In this document: positions 50,266-60,049 of the stretch, piece after piece
How positions within the stretch are numbered: the stretch's first letter is position 1
How the letters are laid out: each line of letters begins with the position of its first letter
Assembly (NCBI GenBank): GCA_943372645.1
Contig: CALRZN010000010.1
Span: 1-64,000 of the forward strand
Direction: 5' to 3'
DNA: 64,000 nt
From: VBWE01 sp943372645
GTDB taxonomy: Bacteria; Bacteroidota; Bacteroidia; Palsa-965
Program-made: the position numbers and the translations under genes
The notes under the pieces: generated by a model
What the model was told of the DNA's origin: nothing
The model's database searches: none
Seen by the model: only the letters and a program-made list of their open reading frames with translations

Positions 50266-51680
50266 AAAAACCGCATTCACTTGCTTTTGTTATTTATAAG
50301 TTTGTTAGCTACACAAGTTATGCAAAGTCAAACCATTATCAAACAAGATGGAAAATTCGGGCTTGCCGATTTACAGGGAAATACGATACACAAACCGGTT
50401 TATGATTCTATTTTCAGAATGTCAAAATCCACTGATATAAACCTCTTTTATATCAAACAAAACAACAAATATGCCTATTGTTATTATCTTGAATTTGACA
50501 GCACAACATGGTTTAATGAATCGCAAAAAAATGGATAACCAGCCCGTTTGAATTTGACAGCATGCAGGGTTTTTGGATTGGTGATTTGCATTACCACAGC
50601 GGGTTTGGATATACAACAATTGGTTACAAGAAAAACGGATTATGGGGAATGCTTTTTGTGCAAACCCATTCCGGTTCGGGCGGAGGCATGTTTCCTTCTA
50701 CAGGTTTTTACGTTGATGGGCTTGGGAAAATGACACGACGGGAAAACAAATATGATCAAATAACAATAAGTGAAAAGGATAATTTTTACACGACCCGGCT
50801 CAAAGACAAATACGGGTTTTGGGAACCTATTACCAACGAAGTTTATGAGCCGGAGTTTGATTCCATTCCGATCACCAAAAGAAAAGATTATTCAACTGAA
50901 GATTTACCACGACATCGGTTTGTTAAAAAAAATGGCAAATGGGGGCTTATTTACCTTAACGAATCTACCCAAACGATTGAATATAAAGTGCCTTGCTTGT
51001 GTAATGCTCTTGGAGGAATAAATGCTGAACTATACTATTGCAAGGGTAAGGACGATACACTACAAATTTATTTTACTCCAACAAACAAAATATTGAAACC
51101 CATAATAGAAGGCAATCAGATAAAATTAGACTTTTATTGGAAACCGTGGGATAATGACACCCATTTTACTTTTCAAAAGTACATCGGTGAAAACACACTA
51201 ATCCTTGGAAATGATAGCATATTTTATGAACTGAGATTAAGGGACAAACAAGAATTAATACTCTATAAAATGAAGAATATACCTGAACCATTTCCTGTTT
51301 TAGGTGATTACGAGTTCGACAAGACTACCGCAAGTGTATATGCTATCAATATTCAAGAAAATAAAATAATATTCGCTCTAACTGATACCACCTGTTCCTA
51401 TTTTTCGGGATATGCTCCTTTTATCATAATTAATGCACATTACAACAGCAAAACAAAAAAATATACCCGGTATTTTTACGACGATCAAACTGGTGTTTTG
51501 AAGTTCAGCATAACAACGCAAGAAAAGTTTCTATTTATGGGCGAAGTAAAAAAGGAAAAACGACGTGGTCAAACCACCTGGTATAAATTTACGAGTTCAA
51601 GAACGACATCATCTGACCATGGCGTAGTCAGAGGCTATTACAACCTGCAGACCAAAAAATTCAGCAAACGCAGGAAGTAG
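50263..51680 (+). pseudogene. WG-repeat secreted protein, copy 1, frameshifted
   Basis: Two frames (50263-50538 and 50562-51680) together match the intact 470-residue copy at 52007. The first frame carries the signal peptide (LLLLFISLLATQVMQSQ) and the first WG-like units (IIKQDGKFGLADLQGN), then stops. The break is an A run: seven As here (50525-50531), eight in the intact copy (52269-52276). Adding one A restores the frame through KKWITSPFEFDS. A real loss, slippage-based phase switching or an assembly error are all possible. The rest is intact up to KKFSKRRK. Confidence 0.8.
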
Positions 51681-51692
51681 GCAGATAAACAA

Positions 51693-52010
51693 ATGGCCCG
51701 CGACAAAAAAGCCATGGAGCGCCTCGCCATTAAAACCCTGAAACACTATAAGAAAAAACACACCACCGCCCCTTGGAAACAACCTGTTTCTATTACAGCT
51801 ACCGCCTTTGACGGTTACGGATACGGCAACGAAAAAGGCCAGGTACGAAACATCACCGATCATAACCAAATACTACCTTTGTACGACTGCGGGGTAAGTA
51901 CGTTTGATTTTGACATGAAAAAGGTATTGCCCATGATTAAAATGGCACAGGATCAGGCTTTTGAGCATACACTCGAGTTTTTTGAAAAAGGAAATACATT
52001 GCCCGAATGA
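51693..52010 (+). CDS. Module small protein, 105 aa, copy 2
   Basis: I do not recognise this family. Basic N-terminus (MARDKKAMERLAIKTLKHYK), then a conserved centre (TAFDGYGYGNEKGQVRNITD, then HNQILPLYDCGVSTFDFDMK) and an amphipathic C-terminal helix. No signal peptide, so cytoplasmic. A 4-nt overlap couples it to a secreted WG protein, and the same pair recurs three times. Most of the sequence is shared with copy 3; copy 1 is truncated. Confidence 0.75.
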   Translation: MARDKKAMERLAIKTLKHYKKKHTTAPWKQPVSITATAFDGYGYGNEKGQVRNITDHNQILPLYDCGVSTFDFDMKKVLPMIKMAQDQAFEHTLEFFEKGNTLPE

Positions 52011-53419
52011 AAAATATATATTTCTGGTTTTGTTGCTTTTTCTGTTTGTTCGCATTTTATCACTCAAATGCACAAACTATTATTAAGCAAGATGGTAAAT
52101 TTGGGTTGGCGGATCAAAATGGAAATATGATTCATAAGCCAATCTATGATTCTATTTACAGAATGTCGAAGTTTACCGAGATCAACTTCTTTTATATAAA
52201 GCAAAATAATAAATACGCTTATTGTTACTACCAGGAATTTGACAGCATAACCTCGTTTAGTGAATCTCAAAAAAAATGGATTTCCAGCGGATTTGAATTT
52301 GACAGCTTGTTGGGGTTCTGGATTGGAACATCGCATTACAAAGGCGGATTTAGTTATACTACAATTGGCTATAAAAAAGAAGGACTTTGGGGAATGCTTA
52401 TTGTTCAAACACATACCGGTTCCGGTAGTGGCATTTTCCCTTCGGCCGGTTTTTTTGTTGACGGGGTAGGGAAATTAATACGGCGGAAAAATAAATATGA
52501 TCAAATAACAATCAGTGAAAAGGATGATTTTTACACAACCCGTCTCAACAGTAAATACGGTTTCTGGGAACCCATTACCAATGAAGAGTACGAACCCGAG
52601 TTTGATTCAATTCCGATTGTGAAAATTAAAGACTTTTCATCTGAAGAATTACCAAGACATCGTTTCGTAAAAAAAGATGGTAAATGGGGACTTGTTTATT
52701 TGAATGAGCAAACAAAAAAAATAGAATACAAAGTACCTTGTTTGTGCAATGGCCTCGGAAATCTTAATGCTGAACTATATTATTGCATGGGGCAAAATGA
52801 CACTCTGCGATTTTATTCTACTAAAACAAAACAAACGTTCAAACCATTAATTGACGGAAAACCTATAATAACTACATTTTATTGGCGACCATGGAATAAT
52901 GCAAAATTCAATTACCAGGCATATATCGGAAACCCCGGATGGCTGGTAGGAACAGACGGTACATTTTATTATTTAAATGTGAAATATGATAGATATATTA
53001 CATTAAACAAAGAAAATAATACCAGGGAATTTTTCCCAGTCGTAGCTAACAATTTTCAAGACAAGACAACAACCAGTGTATATGTTATTGACATGCAGCA
53101 AAACAAGATTACACTTTCTTTCACTGACACTACGTGTTCTTATTTTTCGGGATATGCACCATTAATTGTAAAAGCACATTACGACGACAAAACCAAAAAA
53201 TATACCCGTGAGTTTTACGACGATCAAACCGGTGTTTTGAAGTTCAGCATAACAACGTCAGAAAAGTTTTTATTCATTGATGATATTAAAAAAGAAACAC
53301 CTCACGGTCAAACCACCTGGTATAAATTTACGAGTTCAAGAACGACATCATCTGACCATGGCGTAGTCAGAGGCTATTACAACCTCACAACAAAAAAATT
53401 CAGTAAACGCAGGAAGTAG
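52007..53419 (+). CDS. WG-repeat secreted protein, copy 2 (intact)
   Basis: 470 residues. Signal peptide (FWFCCFFCLFAFYHSNAQ). WG-type beta repeats run through the protein: IIKQDGKFGLADQNGN, KEGLWGMLIV, NSKYGFWEPI and KKDGKWGLVYLNE. The last 90 residues (TRTYKF-like TTWYKFTSSRTTSSDHGVVR, then GYYNLTTKKFSKRRK) are nearly identical in all three copies. Codon use is clearly more AT-rich than in flanking genes. Exported; function unknown. It is the reference for the broken copies 1 and 3. Confidence 0.82.
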   Translation: MKNIYFWFCCFFCLFAFYHSNAQTIIKQDGKFGLADQNGNMIHKPIYDSIYRMSKFTEINFFYIKQNNKYAYCYYQEFDSITSFSESQKKWISSGFEFDSLLGFWIGTSHYKGGFSYTTIGYKKEGLWGMLIVQTHTGSGSGIFPSAGFFVDGVGKLIRRKNKYDQITISEKDDFYTTRLNSKYGFWEPITNEEYEPEFDSIPIVKIKDFSSEELPRHRFVKKDGKWGLVYLNEQTKKIEYKVPCLCNGLGNLNAELYYCMGQNDTLRFYSTKTKQTFKPLIDGKPIITTFYWRPWNNAKFNYQAYIGNPGWLVGTDGTFYYLNVKYDRYITLNKENNTREFFPVVANNFQDKTTTSVYVIDMQQNKITLSFTDTTCSYFSGYAPLIVKAHYDDKTKKYTREFYDDQTGVLKFSITTSEKFLFIDDIKKETPHGQTTWYKFTSSRTTSSDHGVVRGYYNLTTKKFSKRRK

Positions 53420-53431
53420 GCAGATAAAAAA

Positions 53432-53746
53432 ATGGCCCGCGACAAAAAAGCCATGAAACGCCTTGCCATAGAAGCGATAAAAATCTACGAACGCAAACAC
53501 GCCACCGCCCCCTGGAAACAACCCGTTAGGATAACAACAACCGCATTAGACGGTTACGGTTACGGCAACGAAAAAGGCCAGGTACGAAACATCACCGATC
53601 ATAACCAAATACTACCTTTGTATGACTGCGGGGTAAGTACGTTTGATTTTGACATGAAAAAGGTACTCCCTATGATAAAAATGGCACAGGATCAAGCGGA
53701 AGAACATACTTTCGGTTTTTTCAAAAAGGGGAATGAGCTGCAATGA
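53432..53746 (+). CDS. Module small protein, 104 aa, copy 3
   Basis: Close paralogue of the gene at 51693, with the central RNITDHNQILPLYDCGVSTF identical. It differs mainly in the N-terminal third and at the end (FFKKGNELQ). Overlaps the next WG gene by 4 nt (ATGA). Cytoplasmic, unknown function. Confidence 0.75.
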   Translation: MARDKKAMKRLAIEAIKIYERKHATAPWKQPVRITTTALDGYGYGNEKGQVRNITDHNQILPLYDCGVSTFDFDMKKVLPMIKMAQDQAEEHTFGFFKKGNELQ

Positions 53747-55151
53747 GGAAGCGTATATTAATTCTCATTTTATCATTTGCCGGTATATTAGGTGGATTAA
53801 ACCTGCCGGGGCAATCCATTATTAAACAGGATGGCCGGTTTGGCATTGCCGATGATAAGGGAAATGTTATTGCTAAACCTGAATTTGATAGTATATGGCC
53901 TTTACGAGAATACACGAACACCTTTTTTATTATTAAAAAGAAAAACAAACTGGCATACTGTTACAGGTATGAATTAGACAGTATCTATTGGTTAAATGAA
54001 AGCAGACGATTTTGGGTCACAAGTAGATTTGATTTCGACGAATTACAAACAATGGTAGTGGGTTTACCCGGCTACTCAGGCAGTTATTCATACACTCAAA
54101 TTGCATACAAACAAAATGGACTTTGGGGAATAATGTATGTGCAAACAAAAACCGGTTCGGGCGATGGCATTTTCCCGTCGGCCGGTTTTTATATCGCAGG
54201 ATTCGGAGCGTTACGCTTACGAGAAGCTAAATATGATTCCATTTTTCGTATTGATCGTGATGCCATTACACCACCCGCCTCAACGGCAAATACGGTTTCT
54301 GGGAGCCCACCACCAACGAAGTGTATGAGCCGGAGTTTGATTCTATACCTTTAACTGTCTATAATAGCGAAATCCATGGTGAATGGCCGCGTCACCGATA
54401 TGTGAGCAAAAATGGCAAATGGGGCTTGATCTATCTAAATATCGAAACAAAAAAAACAGCATATATCGCACCATGCATGTGCAACGGTTTGGGTATATTA
54501 AGCACCGAACTATACTATTGCATGGGACAAAACGACACCCTTAAGACTTTTAATACAGCAACCCAAAACACATACACTCCGCTAATTGATGGCAAACCAT
54601 TGATAACATTTTTTCACTGGAACGTAAGAGTGAAAGAGGAAACATTCACATACAAAAATTACATCGGCACAAAACGAACTTTATTGGGCCATGAAAATAC
54701 GTTTTATAGCCTTACTTTATTTGAACCAGGGCTTTTGGCAATTACCCGTCAGCAAAAAAAAGAACCGGAATTTCCAAGTATTGGCTTTACAATATATGAT
54801 AAAGAAGCTGCTGCTATCTATTTTTTTGATTTGAAAAACCAAACAAACATACTCAACCTTACAGATACCTCATACAGTTATTGCATAATCAATTCAATGG
54901 CTGTAAAAGCCGGATACAACAAAAGCACGGCTAAATATAGCCGGGAATTTTACGATATTCATAACGGTGAACAGAAATTCATCATTACAACAGATGAAAA
55001 ATATTTGATTATTACTAAAGTAAAAGAAGAGCATAGACACGCGCAAAACACGTGGTATAAATTCACTTGTCATAATGAGGAAGGCGATCACGGTAAAGTC
55101 AGGGGATACTACAACCTCACAACCAAAAAATTCAGCAAACGCAGGAAATAA
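53743..55151 (+). pseudogene. WG-repeat secreted protein, copy 3, frameshifted
   Basis: Frames 53743-54354 and 54321-55151 together match the 470-residue copy. The N-terminus has a signal peptide (LILILSFAGILGGLNLPGQ) and SIIKQDGRFGIADDKGN. The break is near 54265-54269, where one base, probably a T, is missing relative to copy 2 (ATTAC here, TTTTAC there); restoring it gives YTTRLNGKYGFWEPTTNEVY. More divergent than copies 1 and 2 in the middle, but the last 15 residues are the same. The break site differs from copy 1, so the two were lost, or switched, independently. Confidence 0.78.
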
Positions 55152-55158
55152 TCCGGCA

Positions 55159-55218
55159 TTTTTGAATTTCGATTTTTGATTCCCAAGTCCGGGAAAATCA
55201 AAAATCGAAATTCAAAAA
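55159..55218. terminator. Large AT-rich palindrome after the WG block
   Basis: A perfect 23-bp stem (55159-55181 with 55196-55218) with a 14-nt loop. T runs in the left arm and A runs in the right arm make it a possible bidirectional terminator. It separates the AT-rich module block from the flavin-enzyme operon. Confidence 0.6.
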
Positions 55219-55373
55219 TCAAAAATGCGTTTGCGTACCTCCATCGCTTGTTTAAACAGCCCCCACCCTGCTCCACCATTCCCTTGAACAATTCCTCCTC
55301 CCCCTGAGAAAAATCATCCCGCTGTTCCATTGCTTTGCGCATTTTTACAGGCTTTTCGTAAATTAGCAACGGC

Positions 55374-56780
55374 ATGAACACAACCATCTACGACTTTATC
55401 ATTATCGGTGGCGGTCCCACCGGATCATCGGCGGCTTTTTACCTGCGCAAAAAAGGGTACACCACGCTGGTGCTGGAACGGGAAAAATTTCCGCGGCAGC
55501 ATGTGGGCGAATCGCTGCTGCCCTTCTGCTACCCGCTGTTTAAGGAACTCGGGGTGTTTGAGGAGATGAAGAAACGGTTTGTGCGCAAGCCCGGCGCGCG
55601 GTTTTCGAACCACGACGGTACGCAGAGCTCGACCTGGTGTTTTAAAAACATTATTCCCGACGAAAGTTACCTGTCGTTTCACGTGGTGCGTGCCGATTTT
55701 GACAAACTGCTGCTCGACAACGCCGCCCGCAACGGGGCCGAGGTGCGCGAAGAATGCCGCGTGGATGCGGTGGACCTGGATCAACCGGACGGGCTGGTGC
55801 GCGTGAGCTGCAACGATAAATCGCTGGCGTTTACCGGCCGCTTTCTGATTGATGCAAGTGGTCAGGACACTTTCCTGGCCAAACGCCTCGGCGGAAAAAA
55901 TGCGTACAAAGACCTCGACCGCATCGCGTTTCTCACGCACTGGAAAGGCGCCAAATACCGCCAGGGCATTGATGTGGGCCTGCTGCAGATTGTGTATCTC
56001 GAAGACCACAAAAGCGGCTGGTTCGGTATTCAGCCGGTGGGCAAAGACCGCATCAGCGTGGGATTGGTGATTGACCGCAAATATTTAAAATCGCAGAAAG
56101 CAAAATTCACCGCGCAGGGCATTGAAGAATGGCAGAAGGCGTTTTACATGCAGGAAGTACAGGCCTGCGCACTTACGCGCGACATATTGGAAACCGCCGA
56201 ACAGGCGCAGCCACTCATCGTGGTGTCTGATTTTTCTTACTTCGCCGAAAAAACATTTGGAAAAAACTTTGCCCTGCTGGGCGATGCAGGAAAGTTTCTC
56301 GATCCGATTTTTGCTTCGGGGGTTTATCTCGGCATGAACAGCTCGAAAATGTTTGCAGAAGCATTGGATGTGCTTATGAAAGAAGGCACCGAAGCTGGTT
56401 TGCAGGCCATGGAAGAAAAGAAAAAACACATTGACGGGGCGTATAACCTCGTTGAAAAATTCGTGAATATTTTCTACGATCCGCAATCGTTTAACCTGGC
56501 CGGCATCAGCTCCACTTCCGAATCGAATTACAAAGGCTATGAATCGGCCTTCTCATTAGTGCATTACCTGCTGGCGGGCGATTTCTTTAACCGCTATGAA
56601 GAGTACAGCGCATTTCTCGATATGCTGAAGAATCCGAAACAGTTTGCACGCTGGAAAAACTTAGTCGTTAATCGTCCGAACATCCACGAAAAAACGTGCA
56701 GCGGCGATTGGCAGACTATTTTTGGCGATATTGACGACGAATTGATTCACGCTACCTCTATCAATAAAGAAAAAGCATGA
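55374..56780 (+). CDS. FAD-dependent oxidoreductase, halogenase-like paralogue lacking WxWxIP
   Basis: 468 residues, PHBH/halogenase-superfamily FAD fold. FAD-binding IIIGGGPTGSSAA (9-21), REKFPRQHVGESLLPFCY (36-53), IDASGQDTFLA (159-169) and LLGDAGKFLDPIFASG. The halogenase WxWxIP signature is replaced by WFGIQP (W216-P221). A Lys in VRKPGARF (K72) is near where the catalytic Lys of flavin halogenases lies. It may be a monooxygenase or reductase rather than a halogenase. Overlaps its paralogue by 4 nt. Could act on the pyrrolyl-S-PCP made 7 kb upstream (inference). Confidence 0.8.
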   Translation: MNTTIYDFIIIGGGPTGSSAAFYLRKKGYTTLVLEREKFPRQHVGESLLPFCYPLFKELGVFEEMKKRFVRKPGARFSNHDGTQSSTWCFKNIIPDESYLSFHVVRADFDKLLLDNAARNGAEVREECRVDAVDLDQPDGLVRVSCNDKSLAFTGRFLIDASGQDTFLAKRLGGKNAYKDLDRIAFLTHWKGAKYRQGIDVGLLQIVYLEDHKSGWFGIQPVGKDRISVGLVIDRKYLKSQKAKFTAQGIEEWQKAFYMQEVQACALTRDILETAEQAQPLIVVSDFSYFAEKTFGKNFALLGDAGKFLDPIFASGVYLGMNSSKMFAEALDVLMKEGTEAGLQAMEEKKKHIDGAYNLVEKFVNIFYDPQSFNLAGISSTSESNYKGYESAFSLVHYLLAGDFFNRYEEYSAFLDMLKNPKQFARWKNLVVNRPNIHEKTCSGDWQTIFGDIDDELIHATSINKEKA

Positions 56781-58180
56781 ACACGAACTACGATGTATTG
56801 ATTATTGGCGGCGGTCCGGCCGGCTCCAGCGCAGCTACGTTTCTTGCGCGCAAAGGGTTTTCGGTGCTGGTGATGGAAAAAGAAAAATTTCCGCGCGACC
56901 ATGTGGGCGAATCACTCATTCCGTTCTGCTACGGCAAAATGGAAAAACTCGGCGTGCTTCCATCGCTTGAGCGCATCGCGGTGAAAAAACCGGGCATCAA
57001 TTTCGTACATGCCGACGGCATACAGCAGGCCACGTGGTGTTTCAGCAGCACACTTACAGATAAAAGCCAGGTGAGCTACCACATGCTGCGTTCGACGTTT
57101 GATAAAATGCTTCTGAATAATTCACGCGAGGCCGGTGCCAAAGTGCTGGAAGAATTCCGCGTGCAAAGTGTAAAACTCGATACGCCCGACGGTGGTGTGG
57201 AAGCCGAAGGCATTGATGCAGCCGGCAAACGCCGCACCTTTACCGGGCGTTTTATCCTGGATGCCAGCGGGCAGAACAGTTTTCTCGCATCGAAAGTAGG
57301 TAAACGGGTGCCGTACGACGGACTCGACCGCGTGGCGTTTTTCTCGCACTGGTCAGGCAACGTGTACGATCCGGCGCTGCAGGAAGGACTGATTAAAATT
57401 GTTTATCTCGGCGGCGAAAAAACCGGCTGGTGCTGGGTTATTCCCGTGGGCCGCGACCTGCTGAGCGTGGGCGTGAGCATGAACAACTCCTACGTACGCG
57501 AGAAGAAAAAAGAATACGCACACTACGGCGACGACTGGAAAACACATTTTTACGAAAACGAAATCATGGAATCGCCGGCCATTCAGAAAATACTGAAAGG
57601 CGAACGTACACACGATGTAATTGTGATGGGCGATTATTCGTACAAAACCACCACACGTTACGGCAATAACTTTGCACTCATCGGCGATGCAGCCGCGTTT
57701 CTCGATCCTATTTTTTCGAGCGGCATTTACATGGCATTTGAAAGTGCCGACCGGGTTTCGGATGCGGTGGAACAGCTGCTTACCCAGAACACGGAAGAAG
57801 GCCTGCGCCGGATGGAAGCAACCTACACCGATATGGACGGAGCGTACAAACTGCTGGAGCGTTTAATCCGCCTGTTTTACACCCCCGATTCGTGGAACTT
57901 TGCATCCCTCGGTTCGGAAGAACTACTGCAGTATCATAAGTTTGAAGCGGCCTACACCATTTTTCACAACCTGTTTGCCGGCGATTTTTTTACGAACTAC
58001 CGCAAATACACCGGCTTCCTGGAAGAACTGGAACGCACCAACCAATATGAGAAGTACGTTGCCTTTGCACGCTCACGCAACGAGCGACACATCAGCGATT
58101 CGTGCGGCGATCATTTCCTGAAAGCATACGATAACATTGACGAAACCCTGCTGGATCTGCCGAAAGCAATTCACGAATAA
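56777..58180 (+). CDS. Flavin-dependent halogenase-like enzyme with WxWxIP
   Basis: 467 residues. FAD loop LIIGGGPAGSSAA (8-20), KEKFPRDHVGESLIPFCY (35-52), DASGQNSFLA and FALIGDAAAFLDPIFSSG. The halogenase signature is intact as WCWVIP (W218-P223), and VKKPGINF (K70/K71) matches the catalytic-Lys region of carrier-protein-dependent pyrrole halogenases such as PltA. Candidate chlorinase or brominase of carrier-bound pyrrole. It needs reduced flavin from a separate reductase not seen here. The upstream paralogue lost WxWxIP, so the tandem pair probably diverged in function. It is 3 nt before the next membrane gene. Confidence 0.82.
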   Translation: MNTNYDVLIIGGGPAGSSAATFLARKGFSVLVMEKEKFPRDHVGESLIPFCYGKMEKLGVLPSLERIAVKKPGINFVHADGIQQATWCFSSTLTDKSQVSYHMLRSTFDKMLLNNSREAGAKVLEEFRVQSVKLDTPDGGVEAEGIDAAGKRRTFTGRFILDASGQNSFLASKVGKRVPYDGLDRVAFFSHWSGNVYDPALQEGLIKIVYLGGEKTGWCWVIPVGRDLLSVGVSMNNSYVREKKKEYAHYGDDWKTHFYENEIMESPAIQKILKGERTHDVIVMGDYSYKTTTRYGNNFALIGDAAAFLDPIFSSGIYMAFESADRVSDAVEQLLTQNTEEGLRRMEATYTDMDGAYKLLERLIRLFYTPDSWNFASLGSEELLQYHKFEAAYTIFHNLFAGDFFTNYRKYTGFLEELERTNQYEKYVAFARSRNERHISDSCGDHFLKAYDNIDETLLDLPKAIHE

Positions 58181-58183
58181 CCG

Positions 58184-60049
58184 ATGAGCAGATTTTCCAG
58201 AGACGGCATACGTGTCACCCATCTTTCCTGGTCTTCAGTAACGTGGTTCATTATACTTGTAATCACGTTCATCTACCTGTTCACCGTAAGGCTGAAAGAC
58301 GACAACTGGAAAAACGTGGTGGAGGCCGACGGGCACGGGTACTACGCATACCTGCCGGCCGCATTTATTTACGGCGATATGCAATATGCGTTCGCGCCGA
58401 AACGGCTCTGCGAATACCAGAATCATTGCGCTGAAAATTATCCGTACTTCTGCACGCAATCCGACGGAAAATACGTGAACAAATATTTTGTCGGGGTTTC
58501 CGTTGCCGTCAGTCCGTTCTGGCTGCCCATGTCGCTGGTGAGCGGCTGGTCGGGTTACAAACACGACGGTTACTCGTTCCTGTTTTTTGTTTCGGTGAGC
58601 CTGGCGGGTTTGTTTTATGCCATGGCCGGGTTGTGGGTGCTGCGCAAACTGCTGCGGCGTTTCGGTATCGAAGATCATTTGATTGCGGTACTGCTGCCCT
58701 TGCTTTATTTCGGAACCAACCTGTTTCATTATGCCGTGAATGAACCTTCGATGTCACACATCTATTCATTCGCATTTGTTACGTTTTTCCTGTGGCAATG
58801 GTGTAAGCTGGTGGATGTGTACAGCCGCAAACGGCTCGTGTGGATCGGGCTGCTGCTGGGCATGATCCTGATTATCCGCCCGACCAACATCCTGATCGTG
58901 TTACTCATTCCTTTCCTCTGCGGATCGTGGGAAAACACCAAAACGCTGTTCCTGCAGATTCTGCGCGACTGGAAAAGCATGCTGACACTTTTTCTCTCAT
59001 TTGCGCTGCCGGTATTTTTACAGCTGCTGATGTACAAACTGCAGGCGGGAACGTGGTGGGTGTACAGTTACAGCAAAGAAGGATTTGATTTCACCAACCC
59101 CGAAATCATGAACGTACTGTTCAGTTACCGGCGCGGACTGTTTGTTTATACGCCGCTGCTGGCGGTATTTATTTTCGGCATCATTTTGCTGCGCCGCAAC
59201 CGGTTTCAGTTGCTGTTTATGGCGTTGTTCCTCGTAGTTACCACGTATGTGATTTCTTCGTGGTGGATGTGGTTTTACGGCGGCTGTTACGGCATGCGTC
59301 CGTATGTGGATTATTACGCGGTGTATGCATTGCTCGGCGGATTGCTGCTGCAGGCGCTTTATACCAAAACAAAACATGCCTGGAAAATAGGTGCGTTGCT
59401 GGCCCTGCCGTTTATTTATGTGAGCCTGTTCCAGACGTGGCAGTACCGTGAATCTATTATTGCGTACGACTTTATGGATAAATACAAATTCTGGCGGGTG
59501 TTTATGCAGGGCGGGCAGCAGTTCAAATACATTTACATGCCGGGCGCACCGGTTCCGCCGGATGTTCCTGCAAATACAAAACGTATTTTTTATCACAAAC
59601 TTGATTTCGAAAAGCCAGACAGCGTGCTGGAACTCCGCGACCGTTTTGTAAAAGCGCCGGGATACAACAGCAGCACCGGCACCATTATCGGAACGCAGAA
59701 ACAGGAATCGCCGGGCTATTCACTGGTGCTGCCGAAATATATTCCTGATTCGTTAAACGGAAAACTGTGGGTGCGCGTGCGTGCACAGTTTAACCAGGAC
59801 AACAATACCAACGATGCTGTTTTTGTAACCACGCTGCACCCGGTTCAGGGCAATGTGTTTTTCTGGGAGTCGCCCTGGCTGATCTGGAAAAACGACACGA
59901 AGAATACGTGGAAACAACTTTCATACGCGTACAAATTGCCTGCCTGGCAAAATCCGGATGACCGCCTTTCCATTTACATCCTGAAACGCGACCACTCAAA
60001 AATTACAATTGACGATATGGAGCTGGAGCTATTTGCAGAACAGCCTTAA
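58184..60049 (+). CDS. GT-C-like multi-spanning membrane protein
   Basis: 621 residues with about 10-11 membrane segments (first at 20-34) and a C-terminal soluble domain (from about 450) of beta-sandwich type. The first extracytoplasmic loop has VVEADGHGYYAYLPAA with E47 and D49, like the acidic catalytic motif of polyprenyl-phosphate-sugar GT-C enzymes. Cotranscribed with the two flavin enzymes (3-nt gap), suggesting it glycosylates or handles the same product. Convergent with, and overlapping by 4 nt, the SGNH gene. Family placement from general pattern only. Confidence 0.7.
   Translation: MSRFSRDGIRVTHLSWSSVTWFIILVITFIYLFTVRLKDDNWKNVVEADGHGYYAYLPAAFIYGDMQYAFAPKRLCEYQNHCAENYPYFCTQSDGKYVNKYFVGVSVAVSPFWLPMSLVSGWSGYKHDGYSFLFFVSVSLAGLFYAMAGLWVLRKLLRRFGIEDHLIAVLLPLLYFGTNLFHYAVNEPSMSHIYSFAFVTFFLWQWCKLVDVYSRKRLVWIGLLLGMILIIRPTNILIVLLIPFLCGSWENTKTLFLQILRDWKSMLTLFLSFALPVFLQLLMYKLQAGTWWVYSYSKEGFDFTNPEIMNVLFSYRRGLFVYTPLLAVFIFGIILLRRNRFQLLFMALFLVVTTYVISSWWMWFYGGCYGMRPYVDYYAVYALLGGLLLQALYTKTKHAWKIGALLALPFIYVSLFQTWQYRESIIAYDFMDKYKFWRVFMQGGQQFKYIYMPGAPVPPDVPANTKRIFYHKLDFEKPDSVLELRDRFVKAPGYNSSTGTIIGTQKQESPGYSLVLPKYIPDSLNGKLWVRVRAQFNQDNNTNDAVFVTTLHPVQGNVFFWESPWLIWKNDTKNTWKQLSYAYKLPAWQNPDDRLSIYILKRDHSKITIDDMELELFAEQP

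Noticed and set aside
50091..55151. CRISPR-like or short-repeat array
   Set aside because: The repetition is of 1.7-kb gene modules, not of short repeats with spacers.
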